64,000 bases of DNA, taken from the NCBI RefSeq assembly GCF_900176335.1, contig NZ_FWXW01000006.1, positions 112,843 to 176,842 on the forward strand, written 5' to 3'. The DNA is from Papillibacter cinnamivorans DSM 12816. GTDB taxonomy: Bacteria; Bacillota; Clostridia; Oscillospirales; Oscillospiraceae. Within the stretch, counting starts at the first letter, position 1. The number at the start of each line of letters is the position of its first letter. The position numbers and the translations under genes were made by a program. Under the pieces are notes generated by a model, which was not told the DNA's origin, made no database searches, and saw only the letters and a list, made by a program, of their open reading frames with translations. Positions 1-7,533 of the stretch are shown here, in pieces.

Positions 1-2
1 TA

Positions 3-818
3 CTTATTGTCATCGGTGTCAGAAACTTTATCAGCATACCCTCAGAAAAATCGGAGAAAAAGGAGATTCCGGGCAGTTCGTTAATTGGCGGTATACTGTG
101 TGGAATCCTGCTATTTTTAGCAGTGAACCTACAACAATTCGGTATTACAGCTTATCCTGAGAACACCGCGGCTTCCGGAAGGGCAGGATTTCTTACCGCT
201 ACCTATGTCGTTATGGTCGCCCTGTTTGTGTGGATTACAGGTAAAAAACTGCGCCCGGCGGTATTAATCGCAACAGCGGGCTGTGTCGTGGGCGTGTATC
301 TGCTCTGTTTATCCGATGGTTTTTCCGGCTTTTATCTGGGGGATGCTCTGGTGCTTGCCGGTGCAGCGGGCTTTGCAGGATACATATTAATAATTGATTA
401 TTTTTCAAAGCTTGACAGTCTCAAAATATCCTGTATACAGTTCTTTGTTTGCGGAACACTTTCACTCATTGCCATGTTTATCCTTGAAAAACCGAATGCG
501 CATATGCTGCTTGCCGCATGGCTTCCGATTCTCTACACGGGGATACTTTCCAGCGGTGTGGGCTATACCTTGCAAATAATCGGTCAGAAATATACGGAAC
601 CTGCGGTTGCATCCATCGTGATGAGCCTTGAATCTGTGTTTGCAGCTCTTGCCGGATGGGTCATCTTAAATGAACATTTGAGCGGTAACGAGTTAATCGG
701 ATGTGGGCTTGTGTTTATTTCGGTGATTCTGGTACAAATTCCGGATTTCATCAAACCAGAAACTGAAAAACAAGAGGATTATTCCGGAAAACAGAGGGAT
801 ATTCCCACCAATAAATAA
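3..818 (+). CDS. DMT-superfamily (EamA-type) membrane permease, C-terminal part
   Basis: The reading frame is open from the window edge, so the N-terminus lies outside; the first ATG inside, at 123, is not a believable start because hydrophobic sequence continues before it. About 270 residues remain, with several membrane segments and the small-residue pattern typical of EamA permeases, including a conserved ending with a Glu-containing helix (SLESVFAALAGW) followed by LNEHLSG. Family members export small metabolites or amino acids; the substrate cannot be read here. The tail after the last helix is hydrophilic and charged. Family assignment is confident, function is not. Confidence 0.85.
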   Translation, partial: LIVIGVRNFISIPSEKSEKKEIPGSSLIGGILCGILLFLAVNLQQFGITAYPENTAASGRAGFLTATYVVMVALFVWITGKKLRPAVLIATAGCVVGVYLLCLSDGFSGFYLGDALVLAGAAGFAGYILIIDYFSKLDSLKISCIQFFVCGTLSLIAMFILEKPNAHMLLAAWLPILYTGILSSGVGYTLQIIGQKYTEPAVASIVMSLESVFAALAGWVILNEHLSGNELIGCGLVFISVILVQIPDFIKPETEKQEDYSGKQRDIPTNK

Positions 819-915
819 ATTATTTTATCAGAGAATTGCATACCCCGTTACTCTTGCAAACAGGAATTTACTCTTTCGATTCCGCAATGAGAAACCGGAT
901 GAATCCGGCGGGCAG

Positions 916-941
916 AAAAAGACCGCTCCGTGGGAGCGGCC
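916..941 (-). terminator. Intrinsic terminator of the minus-strand small-gene operon
   Basis: On the minus strand a 9-bp stem (GGCCGCTCC / GGAGCGGTC) with a 3-base loop is followed directly by TTTTTC. It lies about 45 bases after the stop of the Cys-containing small protein. Confidence 0.8.
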
Positions 942-984
942 TTAGCCATAAAATTTTGACTGCTGGATGGATTGACCATTTTTT

Positions 985-1224
985 CTATTTTATCTCCGCC
1001 GGGGCGGCGCCGGCGCTGCCTTCTTCTTTGAAAAGCCTTCCGAAACTCTTTAAAAGCGAACCCGCCTTTGAAAAAAGCGTCGGAGCCGCTTTCTTCTCCA
1101 GAGCGGCATATTCCCGGCAGAAACCGTCGCACTGATCATAGTTTTCGTACCGGACCCAGTCGGGATACAGCGGCGCACAGCCGCCGCTCTCACAGCGGGT
1201 CGTATTGATGCTATATAATATCAT
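985..1224 (-). CDS. Small Cys-containing hypothetical protein
   Basis: A 79-residue product; I do not recognise the family. The start at 1224 is chosen because GGGAGGAG sits six bases upstream; an in-frame ATG at 1245 has no ribosome site. The N-terminal half has four cysteines in two pairs (C-x4-C and C-x3-C), which could bind metal or form disulfides. The C-terminal half is a basic amphipathic stretch ending in an Ala/Gly-rich tail. The start overlaps the end of the upstream XRE regulator gene by 14 bases, suggesting translational coupling, and a terminator follows. Function unknown. Confidence 0.6.
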   Translation of the reverse strand: MILYSINTTRCESGGCAPLYPDWVRYENYDQCDGFCREYAALEKKAAPTLFSKAGSLLKSFGRLFKEEGSAGAAPAEIK

Positions 1225-1504
1225 GAGAATCTCCTCCCAATCCATAGTGTTCGGCACACTCTGAAACGGCCGTGTGAGAACTGCCGCTCTCCTCAGAAAA
1301 CCCCGCCTCCGACAACAAATCGTCCAGGGTGATGCTCAGCAGTTTTGCAAGCCGGGGCAGCAAAAATATATCGGGATACGAGTGATCGTTTTCCCATTTT
1401 GAAACAGCCTGCTTGGATACGCACAGCCGGAGGGCGACCGCGTTCTGCGTATACCCGTTTTTAATCCTCAGGGTGCGGATTTTTTCCCCCAGGGTGACGG
1501 ACAT
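1211..1504 (-). CDS. XRE-family HTH transcriptional regulator
   Basis: A 97-residue protein with a Cro/C1-type helix-turn-helix at about residues 6-60 (LGEKIRTLR, TQNAVALRLCVSKQAVSKWEN, then PDIFLLPRLAKLL), ending in a short tail. The ATG at 1504 starts exactly at the HTH domain and has GGAG nine bases upstream; the open frame runs further upstream but covers another gene and a terminator. It lies between a 49-residue peptide gene and a Cys-containing peptide gene on the same strand. A 15-base palindrome inside the operon promoter (1797-1811) is a plausible operator. DNA-binding function is confident, target is inference. Confidence 0.85.
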   Translation of the reverse strand: MSVTLGEKIRTLRIKNGYTQNAVALRLCVSKQAVSKWENDHSYPDIFLLPRLAKLLSITLDDLLSEAGFSEESGSSHTAVSECAEHYGLGGDSHDII

Positions 1505-1550
1505 GACAATACACTCCATTTCTGTCTGTATATGCCACCGTTTTAAAGAC

Positions 1551-1587
1551 AAAAAAGCGGCGGTATGAATCTCGATCATACCGCCGC
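1551..1587 (-). terminator. Strong intrinsic terminator between the small peptide gene and the XRE regulator
   Basis: A perfect 12-bp stem (GCGGCGGTATGA / TCATACCGCCGC, arms 1557-1568 and 1576-1587) with a 7-base loop is followed on the minus strand by six T. It lies inside the operon, so it either ends a one-gene transcript or attenuates read-through into the regulator. Confidence 0.85.
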
Positions 1588-1607
1588 CTGTATACAGCAG
1601 AAAATGG

Positions 1608-1757
1608 CTATGCCATCCCACCGGACGAAGGTACAATCCATGCTTTTTCGGTTTTCTGCGCAGACATGTCGAACACAACTGCGATGCCATAGCCGGCAGC
1701 GCTGCATTCAATGACGCCATATCCAACAGTGGGGACAAATGTCTTTGTATGAAGCAT
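1608..1757 (-). CDS. 49-residue peptide of unknown function with a strong ribosome site
   Basis: The frame runs ATG at 1757 to TAG at 1608 and encodes 49 residues. AGGAGG (1765-1770) lies seven bases before the ATG, a sigma-A-type promoter lies just upstream, and a strong terminator follows about 20 bases after the stop, so the gene has every sign of being a real transcription unit. The peptide has a Gly/Ala/Val-rich middle with two similar GYG-hydrophobic segments (VGYGVIECSA and AGYGIAVVF), one Cys, and a polar C-terminus ending SSGGMA. There is no lipobox and no clear signal peptide. I do not recognise it. It may be a small structural protein, a regulatory peptide or a processed peptide; no maturation enzyme is nearby. 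Confidence 0.65.
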   Translation of the reverse strand: MLHTKTFVPTVGYGVIECSAAGYGIAVVFDMSAQKTEKAWIVPSSGGMA

Positions 1758-1790
1758 AGTTGCACCTCCTTTTTTCCTTGATCTGGAGAC

Positions 1791-1819
1791 ATCATACCAT
1801 AGGCCCTATGGAAATGCAA
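1791..1819 (-). promoter_or_regulatory. Sigma-A-type promoter with a palindrome in its spacer
   Basis: On the minus strand TTGCAT (1814-1819) and TATGAT (1791-1796) are 17 bases apart. The spacer holds the perfect palindrome CCATAGG-G-CCTATGG (1797-1811), well placed for a repressor to block RNA polymerase. The XRE protein encoded two genes downstream is the obvious candidate (inference). Confidence 0.7.
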
Positions 1820-1970
1820 GAGATTTTTCAAAAAGTAAACGGTTGGTTGTCATGTGTTCAGGGGTATCCCACAGCGGCCCGGACGCGTCCTGAAAAGGCC
1901 GGGTTGTCTATTGACGGGACGGATTCAAAAGAATAAAATACAAAATATAGAAATTAAAGGGATGATCACA

Positions 1971-3410
1971 ATGAGGAAACTGACTGCTGTTGTTCTTCTC
2001 CTGTTGGGAATACAGATCTTCAGCATACAGATATTCGCGGAATCTGCCTATATCGGCGGCACAAGTCAGATACAGGAATCCAACGAGCCCGTTATACGGC
2101 ATATTTCAGGGACAATCCGGCTGCCCGGAAATGAAATCGCCGAGAACCCGATCCAGTGCAGGATTCTATTGCTTGACAGAGAGCAAATCACAGAGGATGG
2201 GGTCGTCGATTCCGTGCCGACAGAAATCACCGCCATACTGCCCCAAGGCGCCAATCAGGTAGAGTACCGGTTCGATTACTCCTGCGGCGCCTATCAGGAC
2301 CCGGTTCTCATCGACTGCCGCATTTCGGGAGACGACGGCTATACCGAGGACAATTTCTATGCCGGAGATTCCACCACGCCGTATTGGTACCGTGCCGTGC
2401 CGCAGGAGGTTTCCGGGAAGGACAGCGAAGGAGTGAATTTCACAGTATCGGCGGCCGTGCAGATCCGCGGCGAATTCAAATTGCCGGAGGCGCCTGAACA
2501 ATCGGGCCCGACCCTGGCTGTCACAATGCGTGCATTTTCGGATATGGGAACACCGGAGAAGGACGACGACTTCACCATCGAAAAGGACATGGTTTTTTTC
2601 TATGGAGCGTCGAACGAATATACGCTGGCCGTACCGGACGAACCTTCCGGCTATATTGTAAGCTACCGCCTGCATAGCTTTTATGATTCACACCCGTATG
2701 TGTACAACGGGATTCCGACCAGCGGCTATTATGACAGCACGGGGATTAAGCAGCTGAAGACATACTCCGAAAAAATATCCCCGCAGTCCGGCTGCGCAGA
2801 CGAAATCGACTTTGCGCCGCCGGCGTACGATTACGAAGGACTTACGGATGTCAAAACGCACTGGGCCAAATCATATATCTATGAAATGACCGCAAGGGGG
2901 ATTCTGAGTACAAAAGACGCTTCGGATACGTTCCGGCCGGACGACTGCGTAACCAGAGGAGAGTGCGTCGAAGCGGCCATTGGGCTGTTCGGCCTGAATG
3001 AAACGGCTTCCGAACCGATTTTCAATGACGTAACGTCCGATACCCCTTATTACAAGGCCGTTACAACGGCGTATCACTGCGGACTTATAAAAGGCTGCCC
3101 CGACGGGAATTTTTATCCCAACGATCCGATCACGCGCCAGGATATGGAGGTCATACTTTACAGAGGGATTGTAGGCCGGTTTCAACTGGAACCCGATCAA
3201 ATCAACATTATGGCCGTGGGTGATCCCTCGCTGATCAGCGACAAGGACGAGATAGCTCCGTACGCATACGACGCGGTTGCGCTGTGCTTTCAGTACTATA
3301 TCGACATGTTCAAGACCGACAACCGTTCCAATCCCCGGGCCACACTGACCCGAGGGGAGCTGGCGTCGGAATTTTACCGCTGCCTGAAATTTCTCGACCG
3401 CAATCTGTAG
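1971..3410 (+). CDS. Secreted S-layer-homology (SLH) domain protein
   Basis: A 479-residue exported protein. The start at 1971 gives a typical signal peptide (MRKL then a hydrophobic core and an Ala-rich cleavage region FAESA) and has AAAGGGA nearby; an in-frame ATG at 1962 is the alternative. The first about 280 residues look beta-rich and match no family I know. The last about 190 residues hold two to three SLH repeats, seen as TDVKTHWAKSYIYEM, FRPDDCVTRGECVEAAIGLF, FNDVTSDTPYYKAV and FYPNDPITRQDMEVIL. SLH domains anchor proteins to secondary cell-wall polymers, so this is a wall-bound surface protein with an unknown N-terminal role. Confidence 0.85.
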   Translation: MRKLTAVVLLLLGIQIFSIQIFAESAYIGGTSQIQESNEPVIRHISGTIRLPGNEIAENPIQCRILLLDREQITEDGVVDSVPTEITAILPQGANQVEYRFDYSCGAYQDPVLIDCRISGDDGYTEDNFYAGDSTTPYWYRAVPQEVSGKDSEGVNFTVSAAVQIRGEFKLPEAPEQSGPTLAVTMRAFSDMGTPEKDDDFTIEKDMVFFYGASNEYTLAVPDEPSGYIVSYRLHSFYDSHPYVYNGIPTSGYYDSTGIKQLKTYSEKISPQSGCADEIDFAPPAYDYEGLTDVKTHWAKSYIYEMTARGILSTKDASDTFRPDDCVTRGECVEAAIGLFGLNETASEPIFNDVTSDTPYYKAVTTAYHCGLIKGCPDGNFYPNDPITRQDMEVILYRGIVGRFQLEPDQINIMAVGDPSLISDKDEIAPYAYDAVALCFQYYIDMFKTDNRSNPRATLTRGELASEFYRCLKFLDRNL

Positions 3411-3443
3411 GAAGCGTTCCCACACCGCCGCCTGAAAAACGCC

Positions 3444-3478
3444 GGGCCTGAAGAATATCTCCTCAGGCCCTGTGTTTT
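3444..3478. terminator. Terminator between convergent genes
   Basis: GGGCCTGA (3444-3451) and TCAGGCCC (3463-3470) form a stem followed on the plus strand by TGTGTTTT. It separates the SLH gene from the convergent ackA and may serve both. Confidence 0.6.
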
Positions 3479-3499
3479 ATGTCTTATATTGTATTTGCC

Positions 3500-4702
3500 T
3501 TATTTTTTAAGCCCTTTGACGATTTCCGCGGTGTCCATGGCAATGACCAGTTCTTCGTTGGTGGGGATCACCATGATCTTGACGGGGGAGTCGTCGGTGG
3601 AAATGATGGTTTCCTTGCATCTAACCTTGTTTTTCTCTTTGTCCAGGTAAAGACCCATAAATTCCAGACCTTCCAGGATCTTTTCCCGCAGGTCGATGCT
3701 GTTTTCACCCACGCCGGCAGTGAAGATGACGCCGTCAATGCCGCCCATGGCCGCGGAGGCGGAGCCGATGCGTTTGGTCACCTTGTAGCAGAAGACGTCT
3801 ATCGCCAGCTGAGCCCTGGCGTTTCCCTTGGCAGCCGCTTCGTCCAGATCGCGGAAGTCGGAGGAGATGCCGGAAATGCCCAGTACGCCGGACTGCTTGT
3901 TGAGGATGTTGAGCATCTGGTGAATGTCGATGTGCTCCAGGTTCATGATATATTCCAGAATGCCGGAGTCCACGGAACCGGAGCGGGTGCCCATGGGAAG
4001 CCCGTCCAGGGGCGTGAAGCCCATGGAGGTTTCCACCGATTTGCCGTATTTGATGGCGGATACCGAGGAACCGTTGCCCAGATGGCAGGTGACCAGCTTG
4101 AGCTCCTCGATGGGGCGGCCCATCAGCACGGCGGCACGCTGGGAAACGTACCGGTGGGAAGTGCCGTGGAAGCCGTAGCGGCGGATCTTGTCCTCCGTGT
4201 AATATTTATAAGGCAGGGCATAAATAAAGGCCTTGGGAGGCAGAGTCTGATGGAAGGCGGTGTCGAACACGGCCACCTGGGGAACGTCTCCCATGACTGC
4301 CTTGCAGGCGTTGATGCCGGTGATATTGGCCGGATTGTGAAGAGGAGCGAGGGGAATGCACTCTTTCAGTGCGTTCATGACCGCGTCGTCAATTAAAACC
4401 GAGCTTGCGAAAAATTCTGCTCCGTGGACCACCCGGTGCCCGACGGCATTGATTTCCGATGTGTCCTTGATGACGCCGTATTTCGGGTGCACGAGCATTT
4501 TCAGGACGGTCCCGATGGCGGCGGAGTGGTCAGGCATGGTAATATCGGCTTTGTAATCGTCCTTCCCCGAAGCGGAGTGTTTGATTGAGCCGTCGATACC
4601 GATGCGTTCGCAAAGGCCCTTTGCCAGGAGCTCCTTCGTATCGGTCTCCATCAGCTGATACTTCAGGGAAGAACTGCCTGCGTTGATTACTAATACTTTC
4701 AT
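3500..4702 (-). CDS. ackA: Acetate kinase
   Basis: Converts acetyl phosphate and ADP to acetate and ATP, the energy-yielding last step of acetate fermentation. At 400 residues it has the usual length. It starts MKVLVINAGSSSLKYQL, with the family's N7 and the phosphate-binding loop. GHRVVHG (88-94) carries the substrate Arg, D147 is the catalytic acid, FHGTSH (178-183) holds the transition-state His, CHLGNG (206-211) is the nucleotide-binding segment, and MGTRSGSVD follows. AAGGAG lies upstream of the ATG. No phosphotransacetylase gene is adjacent. The gene stands alone, divergent from tmcAL. Confidence 0.97.
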   Translation of the reverse strand: MKVLVINAGSSSLKYQLMETDTKELLAKGLCERIGIDGSIKHSASGKDDYKADITMPDHSAAIGTVLKMLVHPKYGVIKDTSEINAVGHRVVHGAEFFASSVLIDDAVMNALKECIPLAPLHNPANITGINACKAVMGDVPQVAVFDTAFHQTLPPKAFIYALPYKYYTEDKIRRYGFHGTSHRYVSQRAAVLMGRPIEELKLVTCHLGNGSSVSAIKYGKSVETSMGFTPLDGLPMGTRSGSVDSGILEYIMNLEHIDIHQMLNILNKQSGVLGISGISSDFRDLDEAAAKGNARAQLAIDVFCYKVTKRIGSASAAMGGIDGVIFTAGVGENSIDLREKILEGLEFMGLYLDKEKNKVRCKETIISTDDSPVKIMVIPTNEELVIAMDTAEIVKGLKK

Positions 4703-4892
4703 TTCTGATCTCCTTCTTTATTACAACATTGAATATATTAAGAAATTGATTCGCTTGAAAATGTACGGATCCGGAAGTAAGATACATACAGGGAGAAGGT
4801 TTCTCCGTGCATATTGTAGACCATTTGAAGCTAAACGACAACTATTTTTGCAAAATAATCGTCAAAAACCTTCTGACAGACGGGAGAAAGCG

Positions 4893-6098
4893 ATGGAAGC
4901 GGCCGGAATTATCTGCGAATACAATCCTCTTCACCTGGGCCATTGCCGGCATATGGAAGAAACCCGAGCCCTCCTGGGCGGGGAAACCCCCATTGTATGC
5001 GCCATGAGCGGCAATTTCGTACAGCGGGGAGACTTCGCCGTACTTAACAAGCTCAGCCGGGCGGAGGCCGCCGTGAAAAGCGGGGCCGACCTGGTGCTGG
5101 AGCTGCCGCTTCCCTATGCCCTTTCCTCGGCGGAGGGATTTGCTCTGGGCGGAATCAAAGTGCTTTCCGCCACCGGAATGGTCACGCACCTGTCCTTCGG
5201 AAGCGAGTCGGGAAACCTGGAGGAACTGGAACGGGCCGCCCGGTGCCTACTGTCAGAGGAGTTTCCGCCGGTTTTGAAAGAAGAGCTGTCGAAGGGCGCA
5301 GCCTTCGGTGCGGCGCGGCAGCGGGCGGCGGAGCGCCTTATGGGGAAGGGGGCCGAGGTGCTGCGAAGTCCGAACAACATCCTGGCTGTGGAATACCTGA
5401 AAGCGCTGTATCGGGTTGGGGCGTCCATCCGCCCCATGACGATTTGCAGGGAAGGCGCGGATCACGACGCGGGAGAGCCGGAGAACGGCTTATTTTCCGC
5501 GTCGGGACTTCGGGAGCTTCTTCTGCGGGGAGATGAGGAAGCGGCGGCTCGGTATATGCCGGAGGCGATGCGGGATATTCTGCGCCGGGAGACGGAAGCC
5601 GGCAGGGCGCCGGCGCGGGTATCAAACTGCGAAAGGGCAATCCTGGCCAGGCTCAGGACTCTGACGGCGGAAGATTTCCTGTCCATTCCGGACGTGGGGG
5701 AAGGGCTGGAACGGCGCCTTTTCCGTGCGGCTTTGCGGGAAACCTCCTTTGCCCGGACGGCGGACGCCGTCAAAACCAAGCGGTACGCCCACTCGAGAAT
5801 CCGCAGAATCCTTCTCTGCGCCTATCTGGGAATCACAAAGGACGATTTTCCGGAAGTTCCGCCGTATCTCAGGGTTCTGGCGTTCAACGAGCGGGGGAGG
5901 GGACTTCTCCGCGAGATGAAAAAACGCTCCAAGGTCCCGATTGTCACACGGCCGGCCCGGATCAAGACCCTCCCGGAGGAGGGACGCACACTCTTCCAGC
6001 TGGAGCGCCGGGCGACGGATCTGTACGTTCTGGCCTACCCGGACCTTCAAAACAGCTGGGGAGGGCAGGAATGGAGCGCCGGCGCCGTGCGGATATAA
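4893..6098 (+). CDS. tmcAL: tRNA(Met) cytidine acetate ligase (TmcAL/YlbM family)
   Basis: A 401-residue nucleotidyltransferase-fold protein. The family makes N4-acetylcytidine at the wobble position of elongator tRNA(Met) from acetate and ATP, an interesting neighbour for acetate kinase. The N-terminus has the adenylate-binding motif (ICEYNPLHLGH, an HxGH signature), then MSGNFVQRGDFA, ELPLPYALSSAEGFA and the SPNNILAVEYLKAL segment typical of the family. The ATG at 4893 is chosen because the family begins here and GGGAG precedes it; the frame is open further upstream. The C-terminal third (TKRYAHSRIRRILLCAYLGI) is the conserved all-alpha region. Confidence 0.92.
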   Translation: MEAAGIICEYNPLHLGHCRHMEETRALLGGETPIVCAMSGNFVQRGDFAVLNKLSRAEAAVKSGADLVLELPLPYALSSAEGFALGGIKVLSATGMVTHLSFGSESGNLEELERAARCLLSEEFPPVLKEELSKGAAFGAARQRAAERLMGKGAEVLRSPNNILAVEYLKALYRVGASIRPMTICREGADHDAGEPENGLFSASGLRELLLRGDEEAAARYMPEAMRDILRRETEAGRAPARVSNCERAILARLRTLTAEDFLSIPDVGEGLERRLFRAALRETSFARTADAVKTKRYAHSRIRRILLCAYLGITKDDFPEVPPYLRVLAFNERGRGLLREMKKRSKVPIVTRPARIKTLPEEGRTLFQLERRATDLYVLAYPDLQNSWGGQEWSAGAVRI

Positions 6099-6120
6099 CA
6101 CCAACCAATATATGCCAAAC

Positions 6121-6164
6121 AAAACCGCCGCATGGGGCCAAAGGCTCCGCGCGGCGGTTTTATA
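6121..6164 (+). terminator. Terminator after tmcAL
   Basis: AAAACCGCCGC and GCGGCGGTTTT form an 11-bp stem around a 19-base loop, and the T-rich arm runs into TATATA. It begins about 20 bases after the tmcAL stop. Confidence 0.75.
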
Positions 6165-6206
6165 TATCATACTGGACTTCAATAAAAATGCCCATACGAC
6201 AAATGA

Positions 6207-6257
6207 GACGGTACGGTTGCCCCCCCCGCCGGAGGCGGGGGGGGCAACCGTACCGTC
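6207..6257. repeat. Perfect 24-bp inverted repeat with a 3-base loop
   Basis: Arms 6207-6230 and 6234-6257 are exact reverse complements, each containing a run of eight C or eight G. The plus side continues TTGTTTCATCTTTTT. It lies between the convergent tmcAL and rhomboid-like genes, so it probably serves as a terminator or transcript-end barrier. Its length and homopolymer runs are unusual for a plain terminator. Confidence 0.8.
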
Positions 6258-6303
6258 TTGTTTCATCTTTTTATTGGATAATAGTATCAGCGGGTAAATT
6301 TTA

Positions 6304-7149
6304 TTATTTAATGTGCACATGGCTGTTGATATGGTCCTCGCAGTAGCAGTAATATCCGTTGCATTTGGAGCAGTACCGGAATTCCATATCGGGATAGTCG
6401 GTGTCGGTTTTCCCGCAGACCGCGCACTTATGGTGGTAGCCCTTCTGCTGCTGCTGCGCTTTCGTTGCCTTTTGAAAATTGATGGTGCGTTTGGAATACC
6501 GGCTCCTGAGCCGCTGCGCCGTACCGATAATCGTGGAATGGAAAAAGACGAAATAGTTGAGAAGAGCCAGCAGCGGCAGAAGGTTCAACGGGAAGGACAG
6601 GGTTATGACCTCCCATAGGAAAAGCGCGGCGCTCAGCCAGCCCAGCCATTTCATTTTGATGGGAAGTATAAAGAAAAGCAACACGGTAAAATCGGGATAC
6701 AGCGTGGCAAAGGCGAAAAATAGGGACAGATTGATGTAATATGCGCTGGCCAGAGAATACGCTCCGTATCCGAAGGCAAGCCCCACCACCAGGGCGGCAA
6801 CGGCGGTGATTACCATACCGCCGATATAATAGAGAGTAAACTTCGCAGAACCCCATTCCCGCTCCAGGGCGTTTCCAATGATGTAGTAAAAATACATGGA
6901 AATGGCGAAAAAGAAAATATTCTGGTTTCCCACAGGCACAAAAATAAAGGTCACGAGGCGCCAAATCTGTCCCTGCAGAATTGCGTAGGGGACAAAAGTG
7001 AGCCAGGACGTAAAGGTACCTGTGGTATTCATCGCGGAAAGGAGATAGACAATCACGTTTCCGGCGATGATGTATTTCATCAGATTGGGGATGCCGAACC
7101 GGCTGTGTTTGTAGCAAAACCGGTCGATCGCCCTGTCGAGAGAACTCAC
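6304..7149 (-). CDS. Rhomboid-like polytopic membrane protein with C-terminal zinc ribbon
   Basis: A 281-residue protein. The GTG start at 7149 has GGAGGG six bases upstream; the frame is open further upstream but lacks a ribosome site. Six or so membrane segments span residues 25-200, with the rhomboid-type segment FFILPIKMKWLGWLSA. The rhomboid serine motif GxSG is not visible: the matching region reads YGAYSLASAYYIN. The family's catalytic His is not obvious either, so it may be a pseudoprotease. The C-terminus is soluble and rich in CxxC-type pairs (CAVCG, YCSKCNGYYCYCEDH), suggesting a zinc-binding domain. Substrate or partner unknown. Confidence 0.75.
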   Translation of the reverse strand: MSSLDRAIDRFCYKHSRFGIPNLMKYIIAGNVIVYLLSAMNTTGTFTSWLTFVPYAILQGQIWRLVTFIFVPVGNQNIFFFAISMYFYYIIGNALEREWGSAKFTLYYIGGMVITAVAALVVGLAFGYGAYSLASAYYINLSLFFAFATLYPDFTVLLFFILPIKMKWLGWLSAALFLWEVITLSFPLNLLPLLALLNYFVFFHSTIIGTAQRLRSRYSKRTINFQKATKAQQQQKGYHHKCAVCGKTDTDYPDMEFRYCSKCNGYYCYCEDHINSHVHIK

Positions 7150-7284
7150 GGAAAACCCTCCATGTCGATTGATGGTTTCTATTTTACTCTGTATCGGAAG
7201 CAAAGTCCATAAAAAAACTGTGAACAATAGGGAACCGGGATGAACACTCCGGGCGTTTTGTCTATTGGTATTGTTGGCTGCATG

Positions 7285-7385
7285 TGGTATAATACCGCCG
7301 TAGTCGGTATTATACCACGCTTGACGGCACGATTTGCTCCCGCCCTTCAGGCGGAACCGCAAACGATGCCACATATCGCGAATTT
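7285..7385 (+). repeat. Dispersed hairpin repeat, copy A
   Basis: First of two direct tandem copies with a 101-bp period. It opens with a 13-bp inverted repeat, TGGTATAATACCG / CGGTATTATACCA, then a hairpin built on GCTCCCGCC and GGCGGAACCGC, then AAACGATGCC, and a third hairpin ATATCGC / GCGGTAT. The family has five copies in the window. Confidence 0.85.
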
Positions 7386-7497
7386 GCGGTATACACCGCC
7401 GTAGCCGGTATTATACCACGCTTGACGGCACGATTTGCTCCCGCTCTTCAGGCGGAACCGCAAACGATGCCGCATATCGCGAATTTGCGGTATACAC
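7386..7497 (+). repeat. Dispersed hairpin repeat, copy B
   Basis: Second tandem copy; only three base differences from copy A over 101 bases. It ends about 37 bases before the ahcY start, so ahcY transcripts may begin in or read through it. No protein gene lies between 7150 and 7533; the remainder is the short stretch upstream of the rhomboid-like gene. Confidence 0.85.
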
Positions 7498-7533
7498 CAC
7501 GAAGTCTGCATTCAATACGCTTCAGGAGGCAGC

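Noticed and set aside
7285..7497. CRISPR array
   Set aside because: The two repeats are directly adjacent 101-bp units without spacers, and no cas genes occur in the window.
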